Shown: piece after piece, positions 17,175-25,954 of the stretch
Layout: each line of letters starts with the position of its first letter
Numbering within the stretch: position 1 is the stretch's first letter
Assembly: GCF_900108515.1 (NCBI RefSeq)
Contig: NZ_FNWW01000008.1
Location: 62,001 to 126,000, forward strand
DNA: 64,000 nucleotides
Direction of reading: 5' to 3'
From: Halobacillus karajensis
Lineage (GTDB): Bacteria > Bacillota > Bacilli > Bacillales > Halobacillaceae
Translations under genes and position numbers: made by a program
The notes under the pieces: model-generated
Told to the model about the DNA's origin: nothing
Database searches by the model: none
What the model saw: the letters and a program-made list of their open reading frames with translations, nothing else

Positions 17175-18536
17175 TTGTCTGCATGGGATTTAGCCATTGA
17201 TGTAGGACTTATTTCGGTTTTATTGTTATTTGGTGTCGTATTACGGGCAAAGGTGAAAATGGTCCAAAAATTATTTATCCCCGCTAGTATCATTGCTGGA
17301 ATTGCAGGATTGATCTTAGGGCCGAATGGATTTGATTTGCTCCCTTTTTCCGAGTTGGTTAGTGCCTATCCAACTGTCCTGATTGCCGTGATTTTTGGAG
17401 CAATACCGATAGGAGCGGCAAAGGTGAACTGGAAACAAACTTTTGGACGAGTAAGAAACATGTGGGTGTACTCGATGCTTCTTACGATGCTTATGTGGGG
17501 TGGGGGAGCTGCGATTGCCTACATACTTTTAGCGAATATTTGGGATATCCCTACTGGGTTTGGCTTAATTCTTGGTGCAGGATTCCTCGGAGGACATGGG
17601 ACAGCTGCGGCTGTAGGTGAAGCTTTCAGCGGTCTAGGCTGGGAAGAAGCCACAGCACTCGGCTACACATCCGCTACCATTGGTTTGATTTGTGCTATTC
17701 TTGGCGGTCTGCTGCTCATTAAGGTGAACGCACGCAAAAACCAAACGAATTTTATTTCAGATTTTGGAGAATTACCGAATGAATTACGAACAGGTCTAGT
17801 CCCTTATAAACTTCGTAAGTCATCAGGTAGTGATACCGTTTCGAGCAATACGGTAGATCCTTTATTTTTTCACATTGCTATCCTCGCTGTAGTCGTCATG
17901 ATCAGTTATTTTTTACAAACAGGGGTGGAAGCATTATTTCCGCAAATCAGCATCCCGTTGTTAAGCCTTTCATTTGTTGTCGGGTTATTAGTGCAATTGA
18001 CATTAAATGCTACTAAGGCAAACGATTATGTGGACAAAAGGGTGATTGACCGCTTGAGCGGAACCGCCACGGATTTAATTGTCGCCTTTGGGATTACCTC
18101 TATTAATCTTGCTGTTGTAGCTGCTTACGCCTGGCCTCTTATAGCCCTATTTCTTTTTGGTGTCATATGGGCGTACTGTATTTTCCATTTTATTGCACCA
18201 CGTGTCTTCCATCGCCATTGGTTTGAAAATGCTATTTTTGGCTGGGGATGGAGTACAGGAACAGTCGCAATGGGGATTGCTTTGTTGCGAATTGTAGATC
18301 CAAAAACCAAAAGTACAACCTTAGACGACTATGCTTTAGGATATGTAGGAATGGTGCCTGTCGAAATTCTGATCATTACTTTCGGTCCAATAATGATGAT
18401 GGCAGGGGCTGGAGGCCTATTCTCCCTGATTTTATTAGGAGCAAGTGCCATACTGATAATCATTGCTGCGAAGTCAGGTTGGCTGAATTCTGTTCAGAAG
18501 GCCAACAATTTCAGGAGTGATTCTAATGTCTCGTAA
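17175..18536 (+). CDS. GltS-family sodium/carboxylate symporter
   Basis: This roughly 453-residue polytopic protein of the sodium:glutamate symporter (GltS) family has about ten TM helices. The conserved glycine-rich re-entrant segments are GAGFLGGHGTAAAVGEAF near residue 138 and GWGWSTGTVAMGIALLRIVDP near 358. I prefer the TTG at 17175, six bases after AAGGAGG, over the ATG at 17169, which nearly touches the ribosome site. GltS proteins import glutamate, but related members take other carboxylates. Here it heads a catabolic operon with a D-2-hydroxyacid dehydrogenase, so the true substrate may be another organic acid or its conjugate. Confidence 0.82.
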   Translation: MSAWDLAIDVGLISVLLLFGVVLRAKVKMVQKLFIPASIIAGIAGLILGPNGFDLLPFSELVSAYPTVLIAVIFGAIPIGAAKVNWKQTFGRVRNMWVYSMLLTMLMWGGGAAIAYILLANIWDIPTGFGLILGAGFLGGHGTAAAVGEAFSGLGWEEATALGYTSATIGLICAILGGLLLIKVNARKNQTNFISDFGELPNELRTGLVPYKLRKSSGSDTVSSNTVDPLFFHIAILAVVVMISYFLQTGVEALFPQISIPLLSLSFVVGLLVQLTLNATKANDYVDKRVIDRLSGTATDLIVAFGITSINLAVVAAYAWPLIALFLFGVIWAYCIFHFIAPRVFHRHWFENAIFGWGWSTGTVAMGIALLRIVDPKTKSTTLDDYALGYVGMVPVEILIITFGPIMMMAGAGGLFSLILLGASAILIIIAAKSGWLNSVQKANNFRSDSNVS

Positions 18537-18556
18537 GGAGAGAGGGATAAACTTAT

Positions 18557-19267
18557 ATGAAAATAGAACGAAAAAAAGTGTCCATGCAAGTATTTGATCG
18601 TATCAAAGAATACATCCATGAAGAGAAAATGAAACCTGGTGATCGATTGCCTACAGAAAAGCAGCTTTCAGAGATGTTTGGTGTCAGTCGTACGCCAGTC
18701 CGAGAAGCCCTGAGTGTGCTGGAGGCGAGCGGGCTAACTGTTTCCAAACAAGGAGGCGGAAGTATTGTACAAGAGACTTCTTTGACAAATTTAATAGAAG
18801 AAACACAATTCGAATTTGTAGATTCAAAGGAAGTATTGAACCTTCTGGAGACCCGTATCATTCTTGAAACAGAAGCTGCCCGATTGGCTGCCGAACGTGG
18901 AACCCCTGATGATAAATCACAAATTAAGCGAAATTTGGAAGAGATTCGCAAGGCTCAGGATGATAACAGGGTAGGGTATAAAGAGGATATTGCCTTTCAC
19001 AACGCTATTGCAAAAGCTTCTCAAAATCCAATACTCGTGCATAGCGTTGAAAATCTAACCACTCTGTATGAGAAAGCTATCCGTTTTTCGCTGAAGAAGA
19101 ATATGGGAGTCTCAGAAAAGCGTGCTCAGGTGCTTAGTGAGCACGAACGGATCTATACGGCTATCCGAATGGGGAATGGAGACCAAGCCAAAGATGAAAT
19201 GGATCAACATTTAAGGAATGCATGTAAAAAATTCAAACATTCATTTGATCAAGCATTAAATTCTTAA
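18557..19267 (+). CDS. GntR-family regulator, FadR/FCD subfamily
   Basis: This 236-residue protein has an N-terminal winged helix (about 8-72: QVFDRIKEYIHEEKMKPGDR, LSEMFGVSRTPVREALSVL, a GGSIV wing) and a C-terminal FCD ligand-binding domain (about 95-230). The latter has LLETRIILETEAARLAAER and HNAIAKASQNP, whose histidine and later residues usually hold a metal. Such regulators respond to organic acids and mostly repress their own operon. It lies 20 bases after the transporter gene. The TTGTAT-N7-ATACAA repeat over the operon promoter is its likely target. Confidence 0.88.
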   Translation: MKIERKKVSMQVFDRIKEYIHEEKMKPGDRLPTEKQLSEMFGVSRTPVREALSVLEASGLTVSKQGGGSIVQETSLTNLIEETQFEFVDSKEVLNLLETRIILETEAARLAAERGTPDDKSQIKRNLEEIRKAQDDNRVGYKEDIAFHNAIAKASQNPILVHSVENLTTLYEKAIRFSLKKNMGVSEKRAQVLSEHERIYTAIRMGNGDQAKDEMDQHLRNACKKFKHSFDQALNS

Positions 19268-19287
19268 TATAAAGGGAGAGACAACAA

Positions 19288-20187
19288 ATGATCGAAAAAT
19301 CGATTCAATTTTATAGTGAAGGTTATAAGCTAAAGGGCGTATTGTATTTTCCGGATGATTATGAGAGTGAAAAAAAGTATCCAGCTATTATTGCGAACTC
19401 TGGGTATCAAGGAGTAAATGAATTTTATCCAAGAATGTTTGCCCAAGCTCTTACGCAAAAAGGATATGTTTGTTTCGGTTTCGATTATCGCGGTTTTGCT
19501 GATAGCGAAGGGGATCCTGCTCGTGTCATTCTAGAAGAACAGGTAGCGGATATTCGTAATGCATTGACTTTCTTACGTACACAAAGTGAAGTCGATCATG
19601 AACGAATTGGTCTCATTGGATGGGGAATGGGCGGATCTAATGTGGTCCGTGTAGCGGAGAAAGAGGATGTTCCAGCTGTTGCTGCTTTAAACGGGTTTTA
19701 TAATGGGGAACGTTGGTTGAAAACCATCCATTCCTATGAAGATTGGTTGAGAGTGTTAGAAGTGGTGTATGAAGATCGAATACGACGTGTGACCACTGGA
19801 GAATCCAAGCCGGCAGACCCGTTTTTACATTATCCTTTAGATGCTCCTACACGTGATTATGTAGAAAAAGAATTGGCTTCTAAGAAAGGGTTTGGAGGGA
19901 AGACCCGTATTCAATTTACGGACTCGATTCTTGAATTAGATACGGAGAGGGCCGCTAAAAATTTAGGCGACACCTCACTGTTTGTAGCTCATGGAAAAAA
20001 TAATGTCCTCCACCCGGTGGAAGAATCTCTTTCTTTATATAATAGTGCGACATGTTCAAAGGTTTATTACGAGATAAACGGTATGCATAACGATTTCATG
20101 TACAGTGATCACCCTGAATTCCAGGCATTAGTGGAAGAACTCTATCTGTTTTTTGAAGAGGTACTTAGTTATGAATTATCTAAGTGA
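19288..20187 (+). CDS. Alpha/beta-hydrolase-fold protein with an altered nucleophile elbow
   Basis: This 299-residue protein has the alpha/beta hydrolase fold of the dienelactone hydrolase/BAAT-like group: GVLYFPDD, GYVCFGFDYRGFADSEG oxyanion-side region, and a late VAHGKNN...HPVEES acid segment with INGMHNDF supplying a histidine. The nucleophile elbow is GWGMGG (111-116), with glycine 113 where these enzymes have serine. The next serine is at 117. It may therefore be non-hydrolytic, use another nucleophile, or belong to a subfamily with this change fixed. GGGAGAG precedes the ATG. It overlaps the next gene by 17 bases. Confidence 0.75.
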   Translation: MIEKSIQFYSEGYKLKGVLYFPDDYESEKKYPAIIANSGYQGVNEFYPRMFAQALTQKGYVCFGFDYRGFADSEGDPARVILEEQVADIRNALTFLRTQSEVDHERIGLIGWGMGGSNVVRVAEKEDVPAVAALNGFYNGERWLKTIHSYEDWLRVLEVVYEDRIRRVTTGESKPADPFLHYPLDAPTRDYVEKELASKKGFGGKTRIQFTDSILELDTERAAKNLGDTSLFVAHGKNNVLHPVEESLSLYNSATCSKVYYEINGMHNDFMYSDHPEFQALVEELYLFFEEVLSYELSK

Positions 20188-21070
20188 AGCACAAAGCCTC
20201 TATCATCCATTACTCAAGGGAGCTTATGAACTTCATGTTCATAGCTCTCCTAGTGCTTTTCCAAGGAAACAGACGGATTGGGAACTCGTTGAGGAAGCAA
20301 AGGAAGCTGGCATGAAAGGGCTAGTGATTAAAGCTCATGAGGGGGCTACCTATGATCGAGCTGCCCTTATTCGTCAGCAAATGCCCGATATGAACGTGTA
20401 TGGAGGTTTAGTTTGTAATCTTTTTACCGGGGGATTGTCTTCTCATTCTGTAGATATGGCTTTACGCATGGGAGCAAAAGTCATTTGGATGCCTACGATT
20501 TCGGCAGAACAGCACGCTAAGTATTTTGCTGAATATCGTCAGGAACGTTTTTTCAACAGTGAAACATCCCTGGATGATTCTAGCTCCAATTTAACCATTT
20601 TGAATGAAAAGAACAAAGTAAAAGATGAAGTAAAGAAAATCTTGTATCTCATAGCATCTTATGATGCCATACTTGCTACGGGACATCTTTCCCCCTATGA
20701 AGTAGATATTTTGGTAGAAGAAGCACGAGCATTTGGAGTCAAGCGCATTTTAATACAACATGCCGATTTAGGCATTGCTAAGATTCCCATGGATTTGCAG
20801 GAAAAATTAGCTGGCCAAGGATGCTACATTGAAAAATGTTATTTAGCTTGTGGGGAAGATTTTAATAATATTACGGTTCCTCAGATGGCCGATTCTATTC
20901 AAACGCTGGGGTCTGAGTCTTGTATTCTAGTTACGGACTACGGGCAGCCCCACAATCCACCCCCCGTACAGGGATTAAGTGAATTTGTCACTGAGTTAAT
21001 AAATGAAGGAATAAGTGAAGAGATGATAAGAGAGATGATAACAACGAACCCTGAATCGTTATTATTTTAG
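20171..21070 (+). CDS. DUF6282 family metal-dependent hydrolase (amidohydrolase-like)
   Basis: This 299-residue protein from the ATG at 20171 lies inside the end of the previous gene, with GAAGAGG upstream. It has metal-binding motifs of a PHP/amidohydrolase TIM barrel: ELHVHSSPS (HxH, about 19-23), KAHEGAT, ATGHLSPYE, ILIQHADLG and a final VTDYGQPHNPP aspartate. Members are poorly characterised. The overlap with the alpha/beta-hydrolase gene implies coupled translation and perhaps successive steps on one substrate. I cannot name the reaction. Confidence 0.75.
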   Translation: MNYLSEAQSLYHPLLKGAYELHVHSSPSAFPRKQTDWELVEEAKEAGMKGLVIKAHEGATYDRAALIRQQMPDMNVYGGLVCNLFTGGLSSHSVDMALRMGAKVIWMPTISAEQHAKYFAEYRQERFFNSETSLDDSSSNLTILNEKNKVKDEVKKILYLIASYDAILATGHLSPYEVDILVEEARAFGVKRILIQHADLGIAKIPMDLQEKLAGQGCYIEKCYLACGEDFNNITVPQMADSIQTLGSESCILVTDYGQPHNPPPVQGLSEFVTELINEGISEEMIREMITTNPESLLF

Positions 21071-21100
21071 TGAAATGATGATGAAAAGGAGCGCAAATAA

Positions 21101-22504
21101 GTGAGTAATTGGATGGAAGCTCTAAAAAAAGAAATCCCCGATCATCAAATCATGACTGGGATTGCAGATCGATATAGTTATAGCTTTGATGCTTCCTTCG
21201 GTGAACATCTTCCTGACGCAGCTATTCAAGCAAAAAGTAAGCAGGAAGTCGTCCATATCGTGAAAGTAGCCAATCAATTCAATATCCCTATTTATCCTCG
21301 TGGACAAGGGACATGTTTAAGCGGCGGTCCCCTGCCAGTCTGCGGTGGAATTGTACTTGATCTTTCACAATGGCCAGAACAAATCGATATGAATGCGGAC
21401 GATTTGACTGTTCAAGTATCCCCTAGTGTTCTTACTGCTCGGATAAACGAAGAAGCTGAAAAACACGGCCTTATGTATGCACCAGACCCGAGCAGTGCCC
21501 ATGTAGCGACGATAGGCGGGAATCTTGCTGAAAATTCAGGGGGGCCGCGCGGTCTAAAATACGGGGTGACCAAAGACTTCGTATTAGGTCTTGAACTTGT
21601 GACTCCTGAAGGGGAAGTGATTCGCACAGGGGGACAAACGATTAAAAATGTGACAGGGTTTGACCTGACGAAGCTGATCGTAGGTTCTGAGGGTACGCTT
21701 GGTGTCATCACGGAAGCGACGTTGAAGCTTGTGCCAAAGCCCCCAGCCGTTCAAACCATAATGGTCGAGTTTAATGATGTACGTACCGCTGGAAAGGCTA
21801 TATCACGCACATTGACTTCTGGTATACTCCCTTCAAAAATGGAGTTTATGGATCAAGCATGTATCCAAGCAGTCGAAAATTTCAAACCATCTGGCCTTCC
21901 TGTTGATGCAGAAGCGATTGTCATCATTGAGTTAGATGGACACCTAGAAACGCTCAATGTGGAAACGATCTTGGTCGAAAATATTATGCTGGAAATCGGA
22001 GCCGCAAATGTCAGCATTCCTGCTACAAGCGAAGATGCTGCTAGGATTTGGCATGCGAGAAAGCAGGTATCTCCTGCAATTGCTAAAATCAAGCCGACAA
22101 AGGTTTCGGAGGACGCAACTGTGCCGCGAAGTAAAATTCCTGACATGATGGATCGCCTTCATATCATTAAAGAAAAATACCAGGTGGAGGTGGTTGTGTT
22201 CGGCCATGCAGGTGACGGCAATCTCCATCCTAACATTTTATGTGATAAGCGTGATCAAGAAGAGATGGCTCGCGTCGAACAAGCGGTTGAAGAAATTTTT
22301 CAGGCAGCCATTGACCTTGGCGGAACATTATCTGGCGAGCATGGGATCGGTACAATGAAAGCTCCGTTTATGGAACAGGAGTTGGGGACGGTAGGATTAG
22401 AAATGATGAAGCGGATAAAGGATAGCTGGGACCCGAAAGGAATTATGAATCCGGGAAAAATATTCCCTGAAAAAGGTCAAAAGCTGGTGTTGCGAAATGG
22501 GTGA
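21101..22504 (+). CDS. glcD: FAD-linked D-2-hydroxyacid dehydrogenase, glycolate oxidase subunit GlcD family
   Basis: This 467-residue protein has an N-terminal PCMH-type FAD domain (PRGQGTCLSGG near 68, SSAHVATIGGNLAENSGGPRG near 128, KNVTGFDLTKLIVGSEGTLG near 183) and a C-terminal FAD-oxidase domain with FGHAGDGNLHPNIL and GGTLSGEHGIGTMK near the end. It oxidises D-2-hydroxyacids such as glycolate or D-lactate and passes electrons to the partner iron-sulfur subunit. The start is GTG after AAAGGAG. It overlaps glcF by eight bases. No GlcE is present, so this is the two-subunit form. Confidence 0.88.
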   Translation: MSNWMEALKKEIPDHQIMTGIADRYSYSFDASFGEHLPDAAIQAKSKQEVVHIVKVANQFNIPIYPRGQGTCLSGGPLPVCGGIVLDLSQWPEQIDMNADDLTVQVSPSVLTARINEEAEKHGLMYAPDPSSAHVATIGGNLAENSGGPRGLKYGVTKDFVLGLELVTPEGEVIRTGGQTIKNVTGFDLTKLIVGSEGTLGVITEATLKLVPKPPAVQTIMVEFNDVRTAGKAISRTLTSGILPSKMEFMDQACIQAVENFKPSGLPVDAEAIVIIELDGHLETLNVETILVENIMLEIGAANVSIPATSEDAARIWHARKQVSPAIAKIKPTKVSEDATVPRSKIPDMMDRLHIIKEKYQVEVVVFGHAGDGNLHPNILCDKRDQEEMARVEQAVEEIFQAAIDLGGTLSGEHGIGTMKAPFMEQELGTVGLEMMKRIKDSWDPKGIMNPGKIFPEKGQKLVLRNG

Positions 22505-23795
22505 ACTTCAAACCTTACAACAGAAAATCAACTATGATAAGACCTTTGACTGTGTCCAATGTGGTTATTGTCTACCCGCCTGTCCAACATATGAAACGTT
22601 GGAGAAAGAGACTCATTCACCAAGAGGGCGCATCAATTTGGTCAAAATGGTGGCAGAAGGGAAAGCATCGGTAGAGGATTTGGAAAAACCTATGGAAAAG
22701 TGTCTGGGGTGTATGGCCTGCACAACTGTTTGTCCAACCAATGTCCAATATGGACAAATATTAGAAGGTGCAAAAGAAGTCATCGAAGACCATCGAGTAA
22801 AATCGGCATCCCGAAATAGAATAGAAGATTTTCTTTTCGGTTCCTTTTTCCCTTCCGAAAAATGGATGAACACCCTTGGAAATTTAACCTGGTTTTATCA
22901 AAGGACGGGAATCCAGGCCTTGGCCAATATCTCGCGTCTGACAAAATTAGCCCCACTCCATTTGGATAAATTTGAAAAAGTGATTCCGAAGCAGCCTTCT
23001 CCAAAAGAACGGGCTCAACGCATGAAACGTTATATACGGAAAAGGCCAGCGCAAGCAAAGGTAGCCTTCTTTACGGGGTGTGTGATGGATGGTGTATTCT
23101 TCCAAACCAATCAGAATACGCTGGAATTACTGTTGCGGTTCGGTTTTGAAGTTGTGATTCCTGAACAGCAAACCTGTTGTGGTGCGCTGCATGCACATTC
23201 CGGGAAAGTGAATGATTCTATCGATCTTGCTAAACGGAACATTGTAGCTTTTGAGGAAGAAGAGGTCGATTATATTGTCAACAATGCAGGGGGATGCGGT
23301 GCCCGTATGGTCGAGTATCATCATTTGTTTAAAGAGGGAACTTCCTGGCATAAGCGAGCTAAACAATTTGTCTCCAAAATCAGAGATATTTCGGAAGTTC
23401 TTGTCGAGGCTGACGGCATGTTTTTCAATAAATCTGTTGATAAAACAGTAACCTATCAACCCTCCTGCCATATGACTAACGTCCAAAAGGTGAAAACTCC
23501 ACCGCTTCAATTAATGAAAAAGGTTCCCGGCGTGAAGTTGAAAGAATTAGCCCGCCCTGATTTTTGCTGCGGATCAGCTGGAATCTATAATATTGTGAAT
23601 TACGAAGACTCTATGGATATATTAGATTTGAAAATGAACGATGTATGCGGAACCGGTTCAGAATCGGTGGTAACTACAAACCCTGGATGTCTATTGCAGA
23701 TGAAGCTGGGAATAGAACGAGAGGGTGTTTCCCACACCATGAATGCTGTGCATCTCGTTGACCTGCTTTTGGAGGCAGATCCTCAGCAACAATAA
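22497..23795 (+). CDS. glcF: Iron-sulfur subunit of glycolate oxidase type (GlcF family)
   Basis: This 432-residue protein has two N-terminal [4Fe-4S] motifs (CVQCGYCLPACP near 20 and CLGCMACTTVCP near 71) and two cysteine-rich CCG domains (QQTCCGALHAHSG and RPDFCCGSAGIYN). It carries electrons from the FAD subunit GlcD to the quinone pool at the membrane. Its ATG lies within the last codons of glcD, so the two should be made in step. Members also serve with D-lactate dehydrogenases, so the hydroxyacid remains open. Confidence 0.88.
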   Translation: MGELQTLQQKINYDKTFDCVQCGYCLPACPTYETLEKETHSPRGRINLVKMVAEGKASVEDLEKPMEKCLGCMACTTVCPTNVQYGQILEGAKEVIEDHRVKSASRNRIEDFLFGSFFPSEKWMNTLGNLTWFYQRTGIQALANISRLTKLAPLHLDKFEKVIPKQPSPKERAQRMKRYIRKRPAQAKVAFFTGCVMDGVFFQTNQNTLELLLRFGFEVVIPEQQTCCGALHAHSGKVNDSIDLAKRNIVAFEEEEVDYIVNNAGGCGARMVEYHHLFKEGTSWHKRAKQFVSKIRDISEVLVEADGMFFNKSVDKTVTYQPSCHMTNVQKVKTPPLQLMKKVPGVKLKELARPDFCCGSAGIYNIVNYEDSMDILDLKMNDVCGTGSESVVTTNPGCLLQMKLGIEREGVSHTMNAVHLVDLLLEADPQQQ

Positions 23796-23827
23796 GGGTT
23801 TCGAATATTATTCTTTGAGGTGATAGG

Positions 23828-25705
23828 TTGAACTATAGAGGCTTTTTTGTTGTTTTGTTTCTTTTATCCTTGGTTTTACTTCCTTTTCAGACAAATGCGG
23901 TTACAACGAAGGTAGTTGAAATAAACGATCAGAAACAAGAAGAAGGGGTCGATCATTCACCGATTAAAGTTGCTTCGATTCAATATAATCCTACATCCAA
24001 AAAACCTAATAAAAATATAAAGGAACTGTATAGAGAATTTGAAAAAGCCTTTAAGAATGGGGCCAAATTAGCCGTAGCTCCAGAAATGGCGACCACAGGG
24101 TATATGTTTGAAAATCGCGAAGATATCGCCCCTTTTGTTGAGCAGATTCCCGGACCGACGACCAAAATATTCAGGAAGCTGGCCGCTGAATATGACAGTT
24201 ACATCGTCTTCGGGATGCCCGAGAAAGACGCAGATTCCAATCTCTACTATAATTCGTCTGTGCTTATCGGGCCGGAAGGGTTAGTGGGGAAGTATCGGAA
24301 AATGCACCTGTGGGAAACCGATGCCTACTGGGCAGCTAGAGGGGATGCTGAGGTAGAAGTTTACGATACAGAACTTGGGAAAGTGGCAATGAATATATGT
24401 ATGGATTCTGCTTACTATGAAACAGCGAGGACAGCGGCTGTCAAAGGGGCAGATATCTTAGCCTTTCCTACGAATTCGTCAGCCCAGACTATATCCGCTT
24501 TGCCTGCCAGAGCTCAACAAAATGGATTATATATCCTTAGTGCTAATCGATCGAATACAGAAAAAGGCTTTCATATGGTAGGGGCTAGTGCCATTTGGTC
24601 GCCCCATGGTGAAAAGTTGGCTGAAGCCCCTTATTCGCCTGATGCAGAAAACGATATAAACGAAACAAAAACCATTTATGGCTACGTGAATCCTGATCAT
24701 TACCGAAATGAAAATAAAGAGATGTTAGGGGAAAGACGTCCTGAGCTTTATAAAGAATTAAGCCAATTTATTCAACCTTGGGACAGTAGAGCAAGCACAG
24801 AATCTCAAAGAGTGAATGCCATGGCCTTGCAGTATTCCCCGATTCTTGGAGATAAAAAGGCAAATCAAAAGAAGGTTCATAGGCTGATAGAAGAGGAGAT
24901 TTCAAAAGCTAAGGATACTGATTTGATCGTCTTACCTGAGCTTTCTTTTACTGGGCCAGTCACAGGGAAAAGTATAAACACCATTTATTCCCTATCAGAA
25001 AGAGATAAAGGAAAAACTTTTAGTTTTATGTCGAAGCTAGCAAAGAAACATAAGGTCAATATCGTTTATGGAGTGATTGAAAGAGAAAATAACCAATTAT
25101 ACAATTCAGCCATATTATTAAATGAAAAAGGTGAATGGAAAGGGAAGTATCGTAAAACTCATCTTGATAATGAAGAAAAACGCTGGGCAACACCCGGGGA
25201 CAGCCTGCCTGTATTTAATGTAGAAGGTCTCGGTAAAATAGGTCTATTAATAGGGGATGATGTTCGGTTTCCTGAATCATCCGGAGTGTTAAGTAGTAAA
25301 AGGGCGGACATGATTGCGGTGCCCGTATCTTGGAGTGGAGAATATAGTGGCTATATGGAAATTAACCCAAATCTCTCGGAAAACCAATACCCGGATAACG
25401 CAGTTGTGCTTTGGGATGCTGTGGCGATAGGAGCACAGGCCTATACGATTTTCGCTAATTTTGTTGGATCAGAACAGGGGTTTAAAGGAAGCAGCGGCCT
25501 GTATACATTAGACCCATTATACGGTTTGGACCAGCCTGTAACAGGCTCCTCCAAACATGAAGAAGCGGTCACTTTTGAATTGAATACGATACAAGCGGAA
25601 CATTGGTTTAATCAAGAGAAACTATTGCAGTCAAGGCATCCTCTCTACTATGAACCATTGATTCAAAACCAAAACATCATTCAAAATTCAGCGGAAGCCA
25701 AATGA
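23828..25705 (+). CDS. Secreted tandem nitrilase-superfamily protein, second domain lacking the cysteine
   Basis: This 625-residue protein starts at TTG 23828 after GAGGTGATAGG. A signal peptide (about 1-24, ending TNA) is followed by two complete carbon-nitrogen hydrolase domains (about 45-310 and 330-590). Domain 1 has the full triad: E86 in APEMATTG, K158 in KYRKMHL and C191 in MNICMDSAYYE. Domain 2 keeps E371 (LPELSFTG) and K443 (KYRKTHLD) but has glycine 476 in LLIGDDVRFPE where cysteine is required. Nitrilase-fold enzymes cleave amide or nitrile C-N bonds. An exported one at the end of an uptake operon may release an acid outside the membrane for the GltS-type importer. Confidence 0.82.
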   Translation: MNYRGFFVVLFLLSLVLLPFQTNAVTTKVVEINDQKQEEGVDHSPIKVASIQYNPTSKKPNKNIKELYREFEKAFKNGAKLAVAPEMATTGYMFENREDIAPFVEQIPGPTTKIFRKLAAEYDSYIVFGMPEKDADSNLYYNSSVLIGPEGLVGKYRKMHLWETDAYWAARGDAEVEVYDTELGKVAMNICMDSAYYETARTAAVKGADILAFPTNSSAQTISALPARAQQNGLYILSANRSNTEKGFHMVGASAIWSPHGEKLAEAPYSPDAENDINETKTIYGYVNPDHYRNENKEMLGERRPELYKELSQFIQPWDSRASTESQRVNAMALQYSPILGDKKANQKKVHRLIEEEISKAKDTDLIVLPELSFTGPVTGKSINTIYSLSERDKGKTFSFMSKLAKKHKVNIVYGVIERENNQLYNSAILLNEKGEWKGKYRKTHLDNEEKRWATPGDSLPVFNVEGLGKIGLLIGDDVRFPESSGVLSSKRADMIAVPVSWSGEYSGYMEINPNLSENQYPDNAVVLWDAVAIGAQAYTIFANFVGSEQGFKGSSGLYTLDPLYGLDQPVTGSSKHEEAVTFELNTIQAEHWFNQEKLLQSRHPLYYEPLIQNQNIIQNSAEAK

Positions 25706-25746
25706 GAATTTCGGTATGTCCCAAAGCAAGCCAGCTATTAAGAAGT

Positions 25747-25781
25747 AAAATCGCCATGTGACCGAATCACATGGCGATTTT
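25747..25781. terminator. Rho-independent terminator
   Basis: Stem AAAATCGCCATGTGA/TCACATGGCGATTTT with loop CCGAA, followed by ACTTTATTTT. It ends the operon that starts near 17120. The A/T flanks allow function in both directions. Confidence 0.8.
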
Positions 25782-25895
25782 ACTTTATTTTCAATGCTTC
25801 TTAATGTATGGAATGATTTTCCTTAAATTCTTTAACGTGAGGCCGTTCCGAAGGGGCTTGTTTGTCTTATCTCCATTATATTCTTAGATTGACCA

Positions 25896-25943
25896 TAAAA
25901 AGAGCCCTATCAAACCTTATAAGTTGATTAGGTTTGATAGGGG
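25896..25943 (-). terminator. Rho-independent terminator for the amidase gene
   Basis: Stem CCCTATCAAACCT/AGGTTTGATAGGG. On the minus strand it is followed by CTCTTTTTATGG. It lies directly after the minus-strand amidase stop. Confidence 0.75.
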
Positions 25944-25954
25944 GAATATCACTT

